This document shows, piece by piece, positions 20,501 to 32,077 of a stretch of DNA of 64,000 nt (position 1 is its first letter; every line of letters begins with the position of its first letter). The notes under the pieces were generated by a model, which searched no databases, was not told the DNA's origin, and saw only the letters and a program-made list of their open reading frames with translations. Source of the stretch: Amblyomma americanum (lineage: Eukaryota > Arthropoda > Arachnida > Ixodida > Ixodidae); NCBI RefSeq assembly GCF_052857255.1, contig NC_135500.1, positions 53,655,272 to 53,719,271 of the forward strand, given 5' to 3'. The position numbers and the translations under genes are program-made.

Positions 20501-23500
20501 ACCCATTTCCCAAGCATTTCACCCTGATTAAGCCGAGCACCAGGCCGGCAGAAGCTTATACCCATTGTATCACCGGTAGGTACCCGGCGGCACTGGGGAT
20601 AAAACCCTGCACCTCCCGCATGTGAGGCGGATGCTCAACCACTAGGCCACCGCTACGATGTTTCATTGAAGTGAAACCGAAAGAATGGGCTTCCTCTGTA
20701 GCTGCTGTCCATTGCCTCCCTATATGGCAACTGCAGCAGTCCTTGTGGACTAACACTACCTAGTGTAAATGTTTGTAACCAGAGTGGTAGACCCAGGAAA
20801 GAAATTGCTTAAACTGTTGTTTCCAACATTCAAAACCCGCTGGAGACACCTAAACTGTTCCAATGTGGAGGCCTTACTTGAGGATTGCTTCCGTGGTGAG
20901 CTGAGTAGAATCACACTTGTTTTTAAACTTCAGGGGAAACTTGCAGTTGTTTGCCAATAGTGGCAATCTTGTGTAAGGCAAACAGTCTCTTCTCGAGCAT
21001 GTGAAGGAAAGATTGTGACATAAGGAAGAAATCAATGTCCTAGTGTTTGAAAACGGCCAGCAGGAAATTGGGACAGTAGACTGTTGATCTGTGCTTTGGA
21101 GAGGATTTAAAATCATTGACATCAGTGGTGACAAACAACCCTTGTATAATGGGTGAAGGACAAAGGCAGATCAGGAAAGCAAGATCCAGCAGTTGTCAGT
21201 TGGTCTTCTTGCTTTGCAAGAAACAAGCTTAAACAGTTTACAAGTCACTGTTGTTTGAGTTTTAACTCATACAGTTTCACTATTTTGCTTTGTTTTGTGT
21301 TTATAAATTCTGCTTGCAGCATGCTACTGTAAATATAAATATATATTTCTAATCGTGAGTGGGCGGAAAGTGTGAACCTAACCAGGTCACCTTTTTCCGT
21401 GTGCTGTCTTCTTCAAGCAGTTAACGGTGCCTTCTGCTCTGTTTGTAAGCAGTGGCTGGAAGGCATGTAAAGAGAGTATGACAGCTACGAATATTTCTTT
21501 TTGCCCTATTCTTTTCAATTCTCTCCATCTACCTATCTTTTCTGTTTTATTCCAGTAAAAAAAAAACAGTGACCCACCGTGGTGGCTCAGTGGTTAGGGC
21601 GCTTGGCTACTGATCCAGAGTTCCTGGGTTCGAATCAGACCGCAGCGGCTGTGTTTTTGTGGAAGCAAAACGCTTAGGTGCCCGTGTGCTGGGTGATGTC
21701 AGTACACGTTAAAGATCCCCAGGTGGTCGAAATTATTCCGGTGCCCTCCACTACGGCACTTCTTCCTTTCTTCTTTCACTTCCTGCTTTATCCCTTCCCT
21801 TACGGCGCAGTGATATATGAGGCAGATACTGCGATATTTCCTTCCCCCAAAAGCCAATTATTATTATTATTATTTATTCCAGTGACAGCGAGAGCATGGG
21901 GCGGACTTGCAAAATGAATCAAAATGGAGTGGAATTCAAGCGATAATATATCACTCGCCCCGCCTCTTTGTGGATAACAAAGCACTATGTCACCATGCAT
22001 GCGTTCCATAATGAACCCTGCATTAAAAAGACAGTCGTGCATAATGCTCTTCATGTTTGAAATGTGCTTTTAGTCATGCGCGCTCAGTGATGTTGTTTAA
22101 CAGAAGAACTTGTGGGACACTTACTAGTTATTCGTGGTAATGCAAAAGCATAGAGTCTCATTGTGCGGCCCTCATTACCACACATTACACACAGTAATGT
22201 TCTTGTTTTTTTTCTAATGTGCGAAATCATTTCTTCAGTGTCCTCTTCCCGTGCACGCCTGCCACAATTGGCAGGTGCAGGCTTCACACAGACTAACCTG
22301 GCCTGGCGGTGTCGCTTTTCTTGAGCCAGCGAGCATTCGCCAGCCTGGTGATGTCACGTCTCATTAGCCAATGGGATTTCTCCGTTCTGGTGATGTGAGT
22401 GCCCACCAGTGTGACGACTCCGTTTGGCGGGTTTTCACTCTCATGAGGCTTCTATGCTATCGCCTAATAGTGCCCCTTCTAGTTCAGGAGAATCATGCCT
22501 GTGGGCATTAAATTAATATATTTTTAAACTGTGTATGACTTTAGAAAAAAGTGTGCTAGTTATGTCTTGTAAAACAACAAAACAAGACAGAGTTGGTTCT
22601 ACTCTGCTAAAATATGGCCTTGTGTTGCCTTTCATTTTATCTGCAGGTCGTTGAAGGGTTGTGTTTCATGCTGCCACGCTACCTCCAGCTGTTCTGTGAT
22701 GCACTGAGGAGCAGTGTGCTGAGAACCCTTCGACTGGACAAGTGTTGGCTGACAGGCACAGCAGTGGAGAGCATCGTTGCCGCCATACGTGACTCTGAGC
22801 ACATTGCGGAGCTATCTTGGAATGAGTGTGTAATCACCTCTGGCAACTTGCAGGCTGCTGAGGGTGCCGTCGCTGCCTATATCGCCAATGCCAAGTTTCT
22901 TCGCATCCTTGATGTGCAGGATGTTCTGCTTTTGTGCAAGTCTGTGACGCTTGTGAAGTCATTGGAAAAAAATGTGAGCATCGAGAGCCTCTTCATCAGC
23001 TCATCAATGTTACTTGGTAAATGTGGAGATACCTTTTGCCGTTATCTTGCCCACAATGCAACAGTGAAGAAACTTTTCATTTTCTGCAGATCCAGGTTTG
23101 ATATATTGACGGTGGAGAAGGTCTTTAAGGCCCTCCTGAAGAACTCAACTCTGCAGTCACTGGCCATCAAAAAATTTTACCCACAGCCTTTTACCCTGCG
23201 TTCGTTTGCCACTCTTGCTACTCAAAACACAACCCTGCGTGAGGTCAAGTTTCTGCAGTGCGAAGGGCTGTCTCTTTTCTTGTATGGAAGGGAAAGTGCT
23301 GCATCGTTAGAGTGGATGACCTCGCCTTTCGTGATGGCCTTGCGGGGGACATCTTCACTGCGGAGGCTCACTTTTACCGCATCCGTTTTCTCCGAAAACT
23401 GGATCCGCCTGCTTTTGGAAGCAGCCACCGCCTGTCGCTCACTGGAGGAGATCACCTTTGGCGGGACCATGTACCAGTCCTCATCCATGCCATTTTACTG

Positions 23501-24473
23501 CTTATTGCGAGACACGTGTATTGCTGACAAGGTCAGGTTGGACTCTTGTAATATGCAGCCAGAGGTATTCATATCGGCCCTGCAGTCATGTGGCAAGATG
23601 CTGAGCAAGGTGCGCCACCAGTTGGAACTGGATGCATTGAGCTTTCGCAATGTTGTCACAGCCGTCATTCTTCATGACCACATCACCAAGTTAGAGCTCT
23701 ATGTCGACAATTCGGATTCCAGAATGGGCATTGAGCACGTGTCCCTCCTTGCCACCTACTTGTCTTCGACACGAGCCTTGAAAGAGGTCTCCTTTATGTT
23801 TCGTATCTCTGAAGAGTGTGTTCACATTGTTGTCGAGGGCCTTTGCGAGAACACAACGATAGAGAAACTCTCTATCAATTACTGGTCCATGCAGTGCAGC
23901 GATGTCACCAAGCTCTGCAAGTGGGTGGCGGCCAGCAGGAAGTTGTGCCACCTTGTCTTCTTGAATTCTGGCTACCATGCATGCAGTGTGCTCCTTGAGA
24001 ACCTGGCTCAACTGCTTCCTAATAGCTACACACTAACCCATATATGCACCTCATGGTACCCCAGCAACCTCCACATATGGAAAATTGTCGAGCAGCTGAG
24101 GCAGCGCAACCTGTCACTTGTTGAGTGCGCTGTGGAATTTGTGCTAGGCTTGTCTGTTAAGCGGGCAGCAGCCGCTTTCGAGCGCTTGTCATGGCACCCG
24201 CAGGTGATGTCCAATGTTCTGCTTAAACTCCAGAGCAGCCCCTCTGAAGTGAGCACAATGCTTAATGAGTGCAGGCAACGTGTGCGGATGGATTTCTGGC
24301 AAATTACGGGCGTCGTGCGCAGTGAACTTGTCTGCTATGAGAGGCTCGATGGGCGAAAGCAAATCCATGAGCTTGGAGTGGATGCTTGGTTGTGTGTACG
24401 TGACTTCTTGAACATCAGTGATGTGCTGGATGAGACAGGTAGGATAAAGTCACAAAAGCGGAAGCGACGATGA
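17549..24473 (+). CDS. Leucine-rich-repeat protein, last two exons (host gene, 5' incomplete)
   Basis: Two exons: 17549-17761 (acceptor GATTTCAG, donor GAG/GTGCGT) and 22647-24473 (acceptor TTTATCTGCAG, stop TGA). Both junctions are phase 0 and join RHRCVE to VVEGLCF, giving 71 plus 608 codons. The large exon is a chain of irregular repeats of about 25-30 residues (LRTLRLDKCWL, FLRILDVQDVLL, LQSLAIKKF, LREVKFLQC, LRRLTFTASVF, TKLELYV, LKEVSFMF, IEKLSINYW), the ribonuclease-inhibitor-like pattern also found in NLR and F-box proteins. A C-terminal helical module (VDAWLCVRDFLNISDVL) and a basic tail KSQKRKRR follow. No NACHT, TIR or transmembrane segment is visible in this part. Upstream exons must lie before 17549. 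It may belong to the LRR family annotated as NLRC3-like in tick genomes (from memory). Partner and function are unknown. Confidence 0.8.
18685..19622. mobile_element. Non-autonomous hAT element (MITE) with 8-bp target duplication
   Basis: The left end CAGTGGCGTAGCCAG (18685) and the inverted right end CAGGGGCATAGCCAG (to 19622) match at 13 of 15 positions. CTTCCAGA is directly repeated outside both ends (18677-18684 and 19623-19630), an exact 8-bp duplication. No transposase is encoded in 938 bp. A long G tract (about 19569-19597) lies just inside the right TIR, with a shorter G-rich tract inside the left. Confidence 0.85.
20422..20657 (-). repeat. tRNA-derived SINE (second type)
   Basis: On the minus strand the head has an A-box match (TGGCCTAGTGG) and a decayed B box (GGTTTTATCCC for GGTTCGATCCC), followed by a body ending in TGGCGCTCTTTGGCCACAGG and CCTTGCGCCATAAA. 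The tRNA-like head with an unrelated body supports a SINE distinct from the one at 21573. It lies inside the LRR intron, antisense to the gene. Confidence 0.65.
21573..21878 (+). repeat. tRNA-derived SINE
   Basis: A box (TGGCTCAGTGG) and B box (GGTTCGAATC) are followed by a body with ACACGTTAAAGATCCCCAGG, a TTTCTTCTTTCAC tract and a TTA-repeat tail (about 21858-21878). Related to the copies at 13796 and 13957. It lies in the LRR intron in sense orientation. Confidence 0.8.
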
Positions 24474-25785
24474 AGTAGTGCAAGTGATGACGTGCTCTCT
24501 TGTGCAATATGTGGTCTTTTCATTTTTTTCCACAAATGCATCAGCGGGGCTCAGAATGGACCTTAAACATTGGAACAACTGATCAGAACAGCTATAGTTT
24601 TAAACTTCTGCTGCCTCTCGGAGTGACTATTGGATGCACTGAATATTGCAATTTCATTTTCACTTGTGTGTCTGTTGTCGGGAAGCTGCAGCTCTATGTC
24701 CAGCACAGTGCCTCATGCAACTTTTATATCTCGTTGACTGTTCACAAAACCCTGTTCTGTAATGTAAATTGTGTCTTATATGCAGGTTTTTTTGCTAGAG
24801 AGCTTATTTGCAGTGTTTCTGCAGAAAAAATTTAGGCTTTCCTCACGATTTTTTTTTCTCAACTCAGCCATGGCTCATGGTTTTCCCCCCATATGTTCTG
24901 GCCTGTGTTCAACCGTAGGTGGAATCACTGCTGTTACTTTATTTGTATTCTTTTTGATCATCCCCACTGCTTAAATATAATTCCAGACACTGCCCTTTGA
25001 CTAAAGTGTGTAAAAAAATGTGTGCTGCTGTAACCTTAGAACATCTTGGAGCATTATGCCATGTTTGTATTCTTTTGCTGTTCTCTGAAAAGATGTAGAC
25101 AAAGTTAAGTTTTTCCCACTGCTCTGAGAGATATGCACTTTCAAACAATGTCTCTCAGCTGCTCAAAAATATGAGGGGGCTGGGGAAAAATTCAGCGGTG
25201 TTTTCTTGGTTTCCTTACAATTCTGTAAGTTTTACGTTACAGCCAAGAATATCGAACAGGAACATTCACATGCCTATAAAATGTGCACAGTGTCAGTAGT
25301 TTCGTTTTCGTAGTTGCGGCATGTTGGTTTAGAAGCTTTGGTTCACCTTAACAGTGAAGTTTGAATGTCTTGACTAATGTGTTTCATGTTTCCTTGTTAT
25401 CTGTTTGCATTCTCATGGCAGCAATGGATGCAGTAATTAGAAATGCTAGTTCCCTTTTGCATGTAAAACGAACAGAAACCAGATTCTACTTGAGAGATTG
25501 AGTGACTGCTATTTGGAGCACAAAGTTAATTTAAATGCCAGGCTTACTCCGATGCCAATTTTTCGCTGCAACTAGAAAGCTTTCAAAACATTTTTGCTGG
25601 GCTTTATAATGAATGGTTTGAAGCACCATTGGCTATAATACCAATACCATATAAATGCCTGTTTGCGCCGCTCTTTTTTGCAGATTTGAGGGCCAGTTTT
25701 CGGGGTGTGGTCCATACACGCGATTTGCAAAAAAAATTAAAATAGAAACACACCAATCAGGAAGTCAGCGGCATTTATTCCACTT
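24474..25785 (+). other. 3' flank of the LRR gene
   Basis: It should contain the 3' UTR and cleavage site, but I saw no clear AATAAA signal close to the stop. No other coding signature was recognised. Confidence 0.45.
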
Positions 25786-26121
25786 TCAGTCGCCACTCAC
25801 AGTGTAGTCCGACTCCGAGCTGATGCTGTGCTCCGGTGCACGCGCATCCCACAAGAAGTCGCACAGCATGTCTGCTGTCAAAGCGTAGCTGTTTATTCTG
25901 CGCTTCCATCACTTAGCAGAGCAGCTCTTCTTCCTGCTCTGGAAACTTGCACTGCTTGCCTCGGAAAGCGTGCTTTTTTCAGCTTGTGTTCCTCAATCCA
26001 TCCTTTTGGTTGCATTATCGTCGGATGCACTTATCGGCCACATCGAATTTCCTGCCTACCGCGTGCTTGCTGTGTTCAACAGCAAACTGCCAGCCTTGTA
26101 GCTATTAAGGTGCTTACCCAT
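25786..26121 (-). pseudogene. pogo/Tigger-like transposase remnant (N- and C-termini joined)
   Basis: The minus strand starts with MGKHLNSYKAG, the start of the CENPB-type helix-turn-helix of tick pogo-like transposases. In shifted frames come pieces of AAGRKFDV-, KKHAFRGK- and FPELEEEL-type motifs, then NSYALTADML, and it ends with a C-terminal DARAPEHSISSESDYTVSGD before a TGA. The whole catalytic domain is missing. Terminal repeats were not delimited. Like the element at 8790 it is an internal-deletion product, but it keeps the opposite part of the protein. Confidence 0.6.
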
Positions 26122-26254
26122 CGTGCTAAAACTGCTAAAACTACAATGCTCGGTGGCAGCACGCGAAAGCGACAAGTTCCACAACTACGGTGAACCACAA
26201 CTCTCATCCCTTTGACAGTCATGAAACACTGGAGCTGGTGATATTGATGCTGAT

Positions 26255-28627
26255 ATTTTCTTATTAACTTATTGGTCCGGCAATACATGGTACTGCTCGT
26301 GGGGCAGGACAAAAGGAGGTAATTAGTCTCCTGACGACGCCCTGGCCCCACTGGGCACAACAGCAGCAGTTGCAAAATACATGTAGACAGTATATATACA
26401 GTTGGACATAACATTGATCACCGTACAAAAATGCGCATGACGCATTTGACAAGTTCAAAAAAAAAAGAAACACGTTATTGTTAACATTTTCTACACAAAT
26501 ATTGAAATCAGGACACTATAAATTTGCAATTAAAAATTATTATTCGTACGTGCTTGGCCTTCTATTTGAAGTGAACAGAATTTGTATTCTGCGTTTGGAC
26601 GTTCTCAGACTACATGTTTTTGTGATCTCGAGAATGTCTGGATAATTTATTACATAATTTGATAGTGAATTGTCTGCTTAGCATAATTTGTCCTTAGTTT
26701 TCCTATAACAATGAAAGTCCTATGCATATTGTGACCAGTATCTCTATTTAGATAGACTAAGAAATCGAGTGTAATAGCTTGATACTTCAGAAAATATGTA
26801 TGCAGATAATTTCTGTATATATATTTCGTGAAAAGGTCTGATATTTTGTTCTCATGAAGGTTACAAGGTGTACATTTTTTTTATATTGTGTTCTAATCGC
26901 CCTTCACTGCAGTGCAGATAGTCTATCGTGAGTTAATTCCGGTTCCACATATTAAGGCACAGTAATAAAGTGTGAGTGTACAAGCAGCTTTTTGAGCCCG
27001 GGAGAGACAAGATTACAAAGGCGGCATAATATTCTAGTACATCTCGCTACTTTCATTCTTATATTTTCTACATGATAGGACCATGCTAGGTTCTACTGAA
27101 AAGTAACACCTAAAAATGAATTATGACCTACGTGCTCAAGCAATGCATCATTAAAGTTCAGGTTTGTATTGAAGACATTGGGCTAATTTTTTGAATAAAA
27201 TATCATGTATTTTGTTTTCTTTGTATTTATTTGAAGCTTGTTTGTTCACACCCATAAACTGAGCTCATGCAGCCATGCATTTGACGTGGCTTCAAGTCCC
27301 TCAAGGCTCTCTCCGTCAAAAAATACACTGGTATCATCAGCATACAGCAACATTTCTCCCGCTGACGAAATGTTAACGATGTCATTAATACACAGTACAA
27401 ATAGCAACGGGCCAAGTATAGAGCCCTGAGGAACGTCGTATTTAATATTACCTTTCCCCGTTGCAATGCCATGTATGGATGTGAACTGGGACCTCGCATG
27501 TAGATGGCTTCCTATAAGACTGTTTGGTGCCTCTAAAGCCATATGCTTCGAGCTTGTTGAACAAGATATGGTGCTGTATAGAATCAAATGCCTTCCGAAA
27601 ATCTAAGTAAATTTCAATTGTAAATAACTTGCCTTCAATATTACGAATGATTTTGCTTTCATGCGCAGCAGGGCATTTCAGTTCTTTCCTTTTTGAAATC
27701 CGTACTGCTGTTCGATGATAACTTTCTTTGACAATAAAAAGGTACTAAATCGATTATATAGGATACGCTGTGCAACGTTGGAGAACAGTGATAAGACTGA
27801 GATTGGTGTGTAATTGTTTAACTGATTGTATTTACCACCTTTGTGTAATAAAGTAACACGAGCGATTTTTAATCCGGTTAAACACCAAGGGATAGCATTT
27901 GATTGTAACTATGGGTTAGGGGCTTTGCAATAACACTGGGAACTGCTTTAATCGGTAAGACCTTAATATCATCTTTGCCAGCTGCAGATTTGTTGTCAAG
28001 GGAATTCGACAGAGAAACAACTTCATATTCACATGGAGCAAGAAATACACTGTCATTTACGACATCATTAATATAATGTAAAAGGCTGCACTCTGGTTGG
28101 TTATCGGGCACGACCATTGGAGCTCCGGCATTTATGAAATAATTATTTAACACGCTGGCTATCGATTCGCGAGATATTTTCCCACCTATTTGTAGTTCAG
28201 ATGCGATGTCTGCTGTAGGGCCGTTGGTCAACTCCTGAAAAACTTTCCATGTTCTGCTGCTATTTCGCGCTAAGTTCTCAAGCTTACGTTCAAAAAACTC
28301 GAATTTGGCTTTTTTTAAATTGAATTTAACCTCCTCCTGAAGCATTCAAATTCATGCAGTGTTTGAACGTCACGTGTTTTTAGAAAGACTAAACATTTTT
28401 TCCTTTGCTTGATGCACTTATAAAGATGCTTAGTTATTCATGATTTCCAGGCTTTTTTGTACTGAAGCACAGTTAATAAAGGAGAGGCAACATCATAGCA
28501 ATGCTGTAGTGTGGAAATAAATGCATCATATCACTCAGAGGGATCACTTTCCAGTACTAATTTACCCTTTGTCAGCTAGCAGCTAAAGACGAACAAACTG
28601 ACACTAAGGTGATTAGTATCTTTTAGT
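26255..28627 (-). mobile_element. LINE, 3' half (RT and 3' UTR), interrupted upstream
   Basis: On the minus strand: the linker between endonuclease and RT (YKKAWKS, LYKCIKQRKK near 28400-28450), RT domain 0 with NSSRTWKVFQELT and ASVLNNYFINAG near 28150-28260, SNSLDNKSAAGKDDI near 27980, then PQGSILGPLLFVLCINDIV near 27400-27440 and the catalytic LYADDTSVFF near 27345. FLGVTF-type sequence follows near 27100, and a degenerate tail (CCAATAAGTTAATAAG) near 26255. Several frameshifts and stops are present (for example near 27600-27880). The 5' part is at 32810-34890; a 4.2-kb LTR element separates the halves. It is a CR1/Jockey-type LINE and inactive. Confidence 0.8.
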
Positions 28628-29417
28628 TGTCACATATATTAAGGAGCATAAATTAAATTTTTAAGGAATAAGGTGCGAAGAAGACTCGAATTAACCGAAG
28701 AATAAAGAAGAGGTAGAAGAATCATTCGGTGAGGTGGAGAGAGATGATTGGTGGAGAAGCATTCGGTGACGTGGAGAGATGATTGGTGGAGAAGAGAAGA
28801 CAAGGTTTACGTGGAATAACACCGAGGCTATAAAAGGGCGAGTGAGAGCAAGGCACTGGGGGAACAGCAGAGAAGCGGAGGCTCCAGCAGGTCAGGGACA
28901 CATCGGCTGGAAGAGAGCGATGCCGGCTACTGCTGCGGTGAGCTCGCGTTCTACGACATCGCATCGTGGACTTCCTGCCGTGCCTGAGCCTGATCCGGGG
29001 AGACAACAGAGGACGCTACCACCTGCTACGGCCAGGGGTATCTCCAGCGCTGTTGCCACCCATCCGGGTGGTGCCAACAACACCGGCATCACCTCTATGG
29101 ACGCTTGGACCGGGAGCTTGTACGACGCAGCCAGCGACGCCAGCCCAAGTATGTCGAACACCGCCTCGACGCCGGATACTGGATACATACAGCGCTGCAG
29201 CTACACCGAACCAAACGTGAGCACGAACGCCAAACGCTAGTAGTAGACGCTGATAGCAGTGTGCCCGGGTCGTGTGTAGTTAGTCTTTGTGGTTTGTGTT
29301 AGTTTTGTGTTCTAGTGTGTGTGACACGTAGGCTGTATTAAATGTGCGTTTGTGTGGGTACACCCGTCGCCTAGTCCGTTCCTTCGGTCCGAGTATTCTC
29401 CGGAGAGATCCGTGACA
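28628..29417 (+). repeat. Left LTR, plus orientation
   Basis: Begins TGTCAC and ends GTGACA. A TATA-like CTATAAAAGGG near 28828 and a 3' end GGAGAGATCCGTGACA are visible. It is the reverse complement of 32078-32809 with scattered differences and a roughly 20-40-bp duplication near its start (the ATTCGGTGA..GTGGAGAG unit occurs twice at 28720-28795). Confidence 0.8.
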
Positions 29418-29759
29418 AAATAAGTAGGGCCCCCTCTCTCAAGAGTTTTTCCATGAAAAACTGCTCACGTCATCCTCATCTCCATGCCATCCAGCCAACC
29501 GACTATCTTCCGTGGCGTTTATGGCCCCAGCACACACCACACCGCAGATGTCCAGCGCACACCAAACGCACACCACTAACACAGCACACCAAACGGCATT
29601 TTCAGAACACTAACACACCACTGCCGTTGTCCGTACAGTCCTTATAAACATGTTCGTGTCCACAACACACTCCCTTGTATGATCACATAACAGCAACAAG
29701 ATAAATCCCAGAGATATATTAAGAGAACAACAACAACAAGATACATGACAGAGATACCT

Positions 29760-30230
29760 AGAGCTGTTCAGTTGGCTCTACTCATGAAATCCGCTCCAAC
29801 GTTATCTCTGTCTTCATTGAAATTGGAGTTTATTTGCACCTTATTCCACGCCCGCAATGTCAATAGCCGATCTTTGAAATGGTAGGTCAATGGCTGGCAT
29901 CTAGCCCACAGGTGCGGGACCAACTCTTCCCTTCGGAACTGTGCGCTGGCACACGTCACATGAGCGAACAAATCGCTAACGTCACTCTTAACACCCGGCC
30001 AAAAGAACTCCTAGGTGATCCTAGACACCGTTTTTTGAACACCCTGGTGTCCGGCCATAATGGCGTCATGTCCTAAGCGTAGCACGGTCTCGCATGTCTC
30101 GGTAAAACCAGTTGTTGGACCCACCTTCCTGAACTAAATATGCACTCCCTGTGCAGAAGACCATTTACCAGTTGATATTCGAATGATGAACGACAGTTCT
30201 TTCTTTTTTTCACTCTTTCGAAGCAGGTCT
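29760..30230 (-). pseudogene. Gypsy integrase zinc-finger fragment fused to an RNase H tail
   Basis: On the minus strand, integrase N-terminal sequence (FEYQLVNGLL near 30170; the HHCC finger as GHDAIMAGHQGVQKT near 30050-30080) runs into sequence ending NVGADFMSRAN near 29770, which in this family ends RNase H and normally comes before integrase. The order is reversed and RT is absent, so this is a rearranged or template-switched internal region. It has several frame changes. Confidence 0.6.
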
Positions 30231-31994
30231 TCAGGCTAGGGCTTCTTTTTGCCTAATTGCAATTTCTCCCGGTGTTACACTCAGGCACATCGCAATAGGA
30301 GTAGAGAGCGGACGCTGCGTTTCTCGGGCTGTCGCTTGAGCTCTTGTCTCAACTGCCGGCGAGAAACTGACTGCACCCGTCTGAGCTGTCGCGGGCCTTT
30401 CCTCCTTTGGATGTTCTTCAACGTCGAGCATCCTCCACTCGGGATCGGGGTCTTCGACACTTCTTGCACCCGTAATGTTTCCCAAGATGAGATCGTAGAT
30501 GGATTGGTCTACGCATTTTTTCACTACCTGTCCTGTATAATATGGTGTGGACACTAGAATCCTTGCTTCAGGAAGGTACCTCACTGTGCTATCTATAAGA
30601 GTGACGGCCGACGCTTCCCCTGTAAGATCCTCGTCCTTCACCAGGCTTCTACGAACCAAGACTGTGTTGGCTCCGCTGTCTCTAAGCACCAATATAGGAC
30701 GGTCTCCTATTTGCCCAACAACCACTGGCATTGCTGCTTTCGACTTGGGTGTTCCACTCACTGCCTCATTTTCCAGTGGCGTTTGCTTTCCTTTCAGCTG
30801 TGGAACTTCGGGTGACGTGACAGGTTCTACCCTAGAGTCGACAACGCATGCAGATCGGTCCTGAGTTCTGTATCGGCACTCATCCAGAGTATGACCCCTC
30901 TTCTTACAACCTTGACACACAACCTGTGTTTTCTGGACAGCGCTACTAGTCCGACAGTCAGCTGCACGGTGTCCCACCTTGCCGCAGAGAAAACACCTTA
31001 CTGGCGCCTTAGATGCACCGCCATATGCTCTTGATTATGCCGCATCTGTCTCTAGGGTCTTTTTGGTTTCCTCCTTTGCCTAACTCAAATTTTTTAACCC
31101 TTGAGCCTCGAGGAATTTGTCTGCAGTGTCGACGAACTCTTCCAACGAACACAACTTTCTTTCAGGAATAGCGCCAGCTTTGAGCTGCAACACGCTAAAA
31201 ATTGCTCTGTGACCAGCTTGTCACGCACACCTTCAAAACTCTTTTCTGTGTTCGAGATATCAAGCCACCTATCAAAATAGTTGGATTGCCTGCAGGAAAA
31301 CTGCTTAGCGGTTTCCGAATCCTGAGGTTTCGCGGTGCGAAATCTCACGAAAACCCTCAGCCGTAAGCCTGAATCTTTGGAGGAGCGCCTTTTTGACTTT
31401 TTCCTAGTCCATGGAATCAGCAGCAGGCATCCTTCAAAAGACAGTGAGCGCCTATCCGACTAAACACATGCTCAATGCCGTGGCCCATTCACTGCGTTCC
31501 CAGCCTTGCCCCAAAGCTATTCGCTCGAATCGCAGATATGTGTCCAGATCATCTTTTTTGTCATCGAAAGGAGCCATCAGCTTCCTTGCACAAACTCTGG
31601 CCGGTCTAGGAGATTCTGTACCCGCTAAGGAGCGCTGATCATTGTGCGTGATCTCATATCCTCCAGCGACATGCGCCTGTTTCCACAAAATAAACTCCTC
31701 CCGTTCTATCCTTCTCTTCTCCAGTTCTGCCTAGCGAGCTCTTTTCTCGCTCTTCCGCCTCGCGAGCTCTTTTCGCCTCGCGCTCTTCTGCTTCACGAGC
31801 TCTTTTCTCTTCTCGCTCTTCTGCCTCGCGAGCTCTTTTCGCCTCGCGTTCTGCTTCACTAGCGTCTGCGCGTGCTTACGCCCTTTCCTCTTTGCCTTTT
31901 TGCCTCTTCTTTCTCCTCGTCACAGAGACGCAGCGCCTCTTCCTTGCTTAAACCCTAGCTTGAGCGCCAGCTCTAACGTTTTTGCCAAGTCCAT
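30231..31994 (-). pseudogene. Gypsy (Mag-like) gag and protease, broken
   Basis: The ATG at 31994 (MDLAKTLELALKLG) starts a gag with a low-complexity arginine/glutamate-rich coiled coil (about 31700-31900), then a capsid-like segment (FDDKKDDLDTYLRFERIA near 31580). A nucleocapsid with two cysteine knuckles follows (C..KGHRAADC-type near 30960; CQGCKKRGHTLDEC near 30900), and an aspartic protease with the active site as VLRDSGANTVLV near 30670, where DTGA is usual. Frameshifts near 31900, 31430 and 31090. The ORF from 30977 to 30231 is open. RT should follow but is deleted. Confidence 0.75.
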
Positions 31995-32077
31995 ACTTTC
32001 TGCTGTCGAGAGATCGGAAAAATCCGAGACAAAGCAAAAAAGGAAATGAGTCCTGGCACAGGCTCACCACTTATCTT

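Larger units (their letters stand above)
17762..22646 (+). other. Intron of the LRR gene, hosting transposons
   Basis: A 4,885-bp GT-AG intron. It contains a hAT MITE (18685-19622), a minus-strand SINE (20422-20657) and a plus-strand SINE (21573-21878). The remaining sequence is AT-rich with no recognised exon. Confidence 0.7.

Noticed and set aside
22614..22646. Start of the LRR protein at 22614
   Set aside because: The sequence up to 22646 is a polypyrimidine tract and acceptor (TTTTATCTGCAG). The exon begins at 22647 and continues in phase from the exon ending at 17761.
28779..29240. 153-codon ORF in the left LTR, with a matching one in the right LTR
   Set aside because: The similarity between the two ORFs follows from the LTR repeat. 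No domain is recognisable and it spans the likely LTR transcription start region.
30249..30557. Plus-strand ORF over the gag/protease region
   Set aside because: It is the antisense shadow of the minus-strand nucleocapsid-protease ORF.
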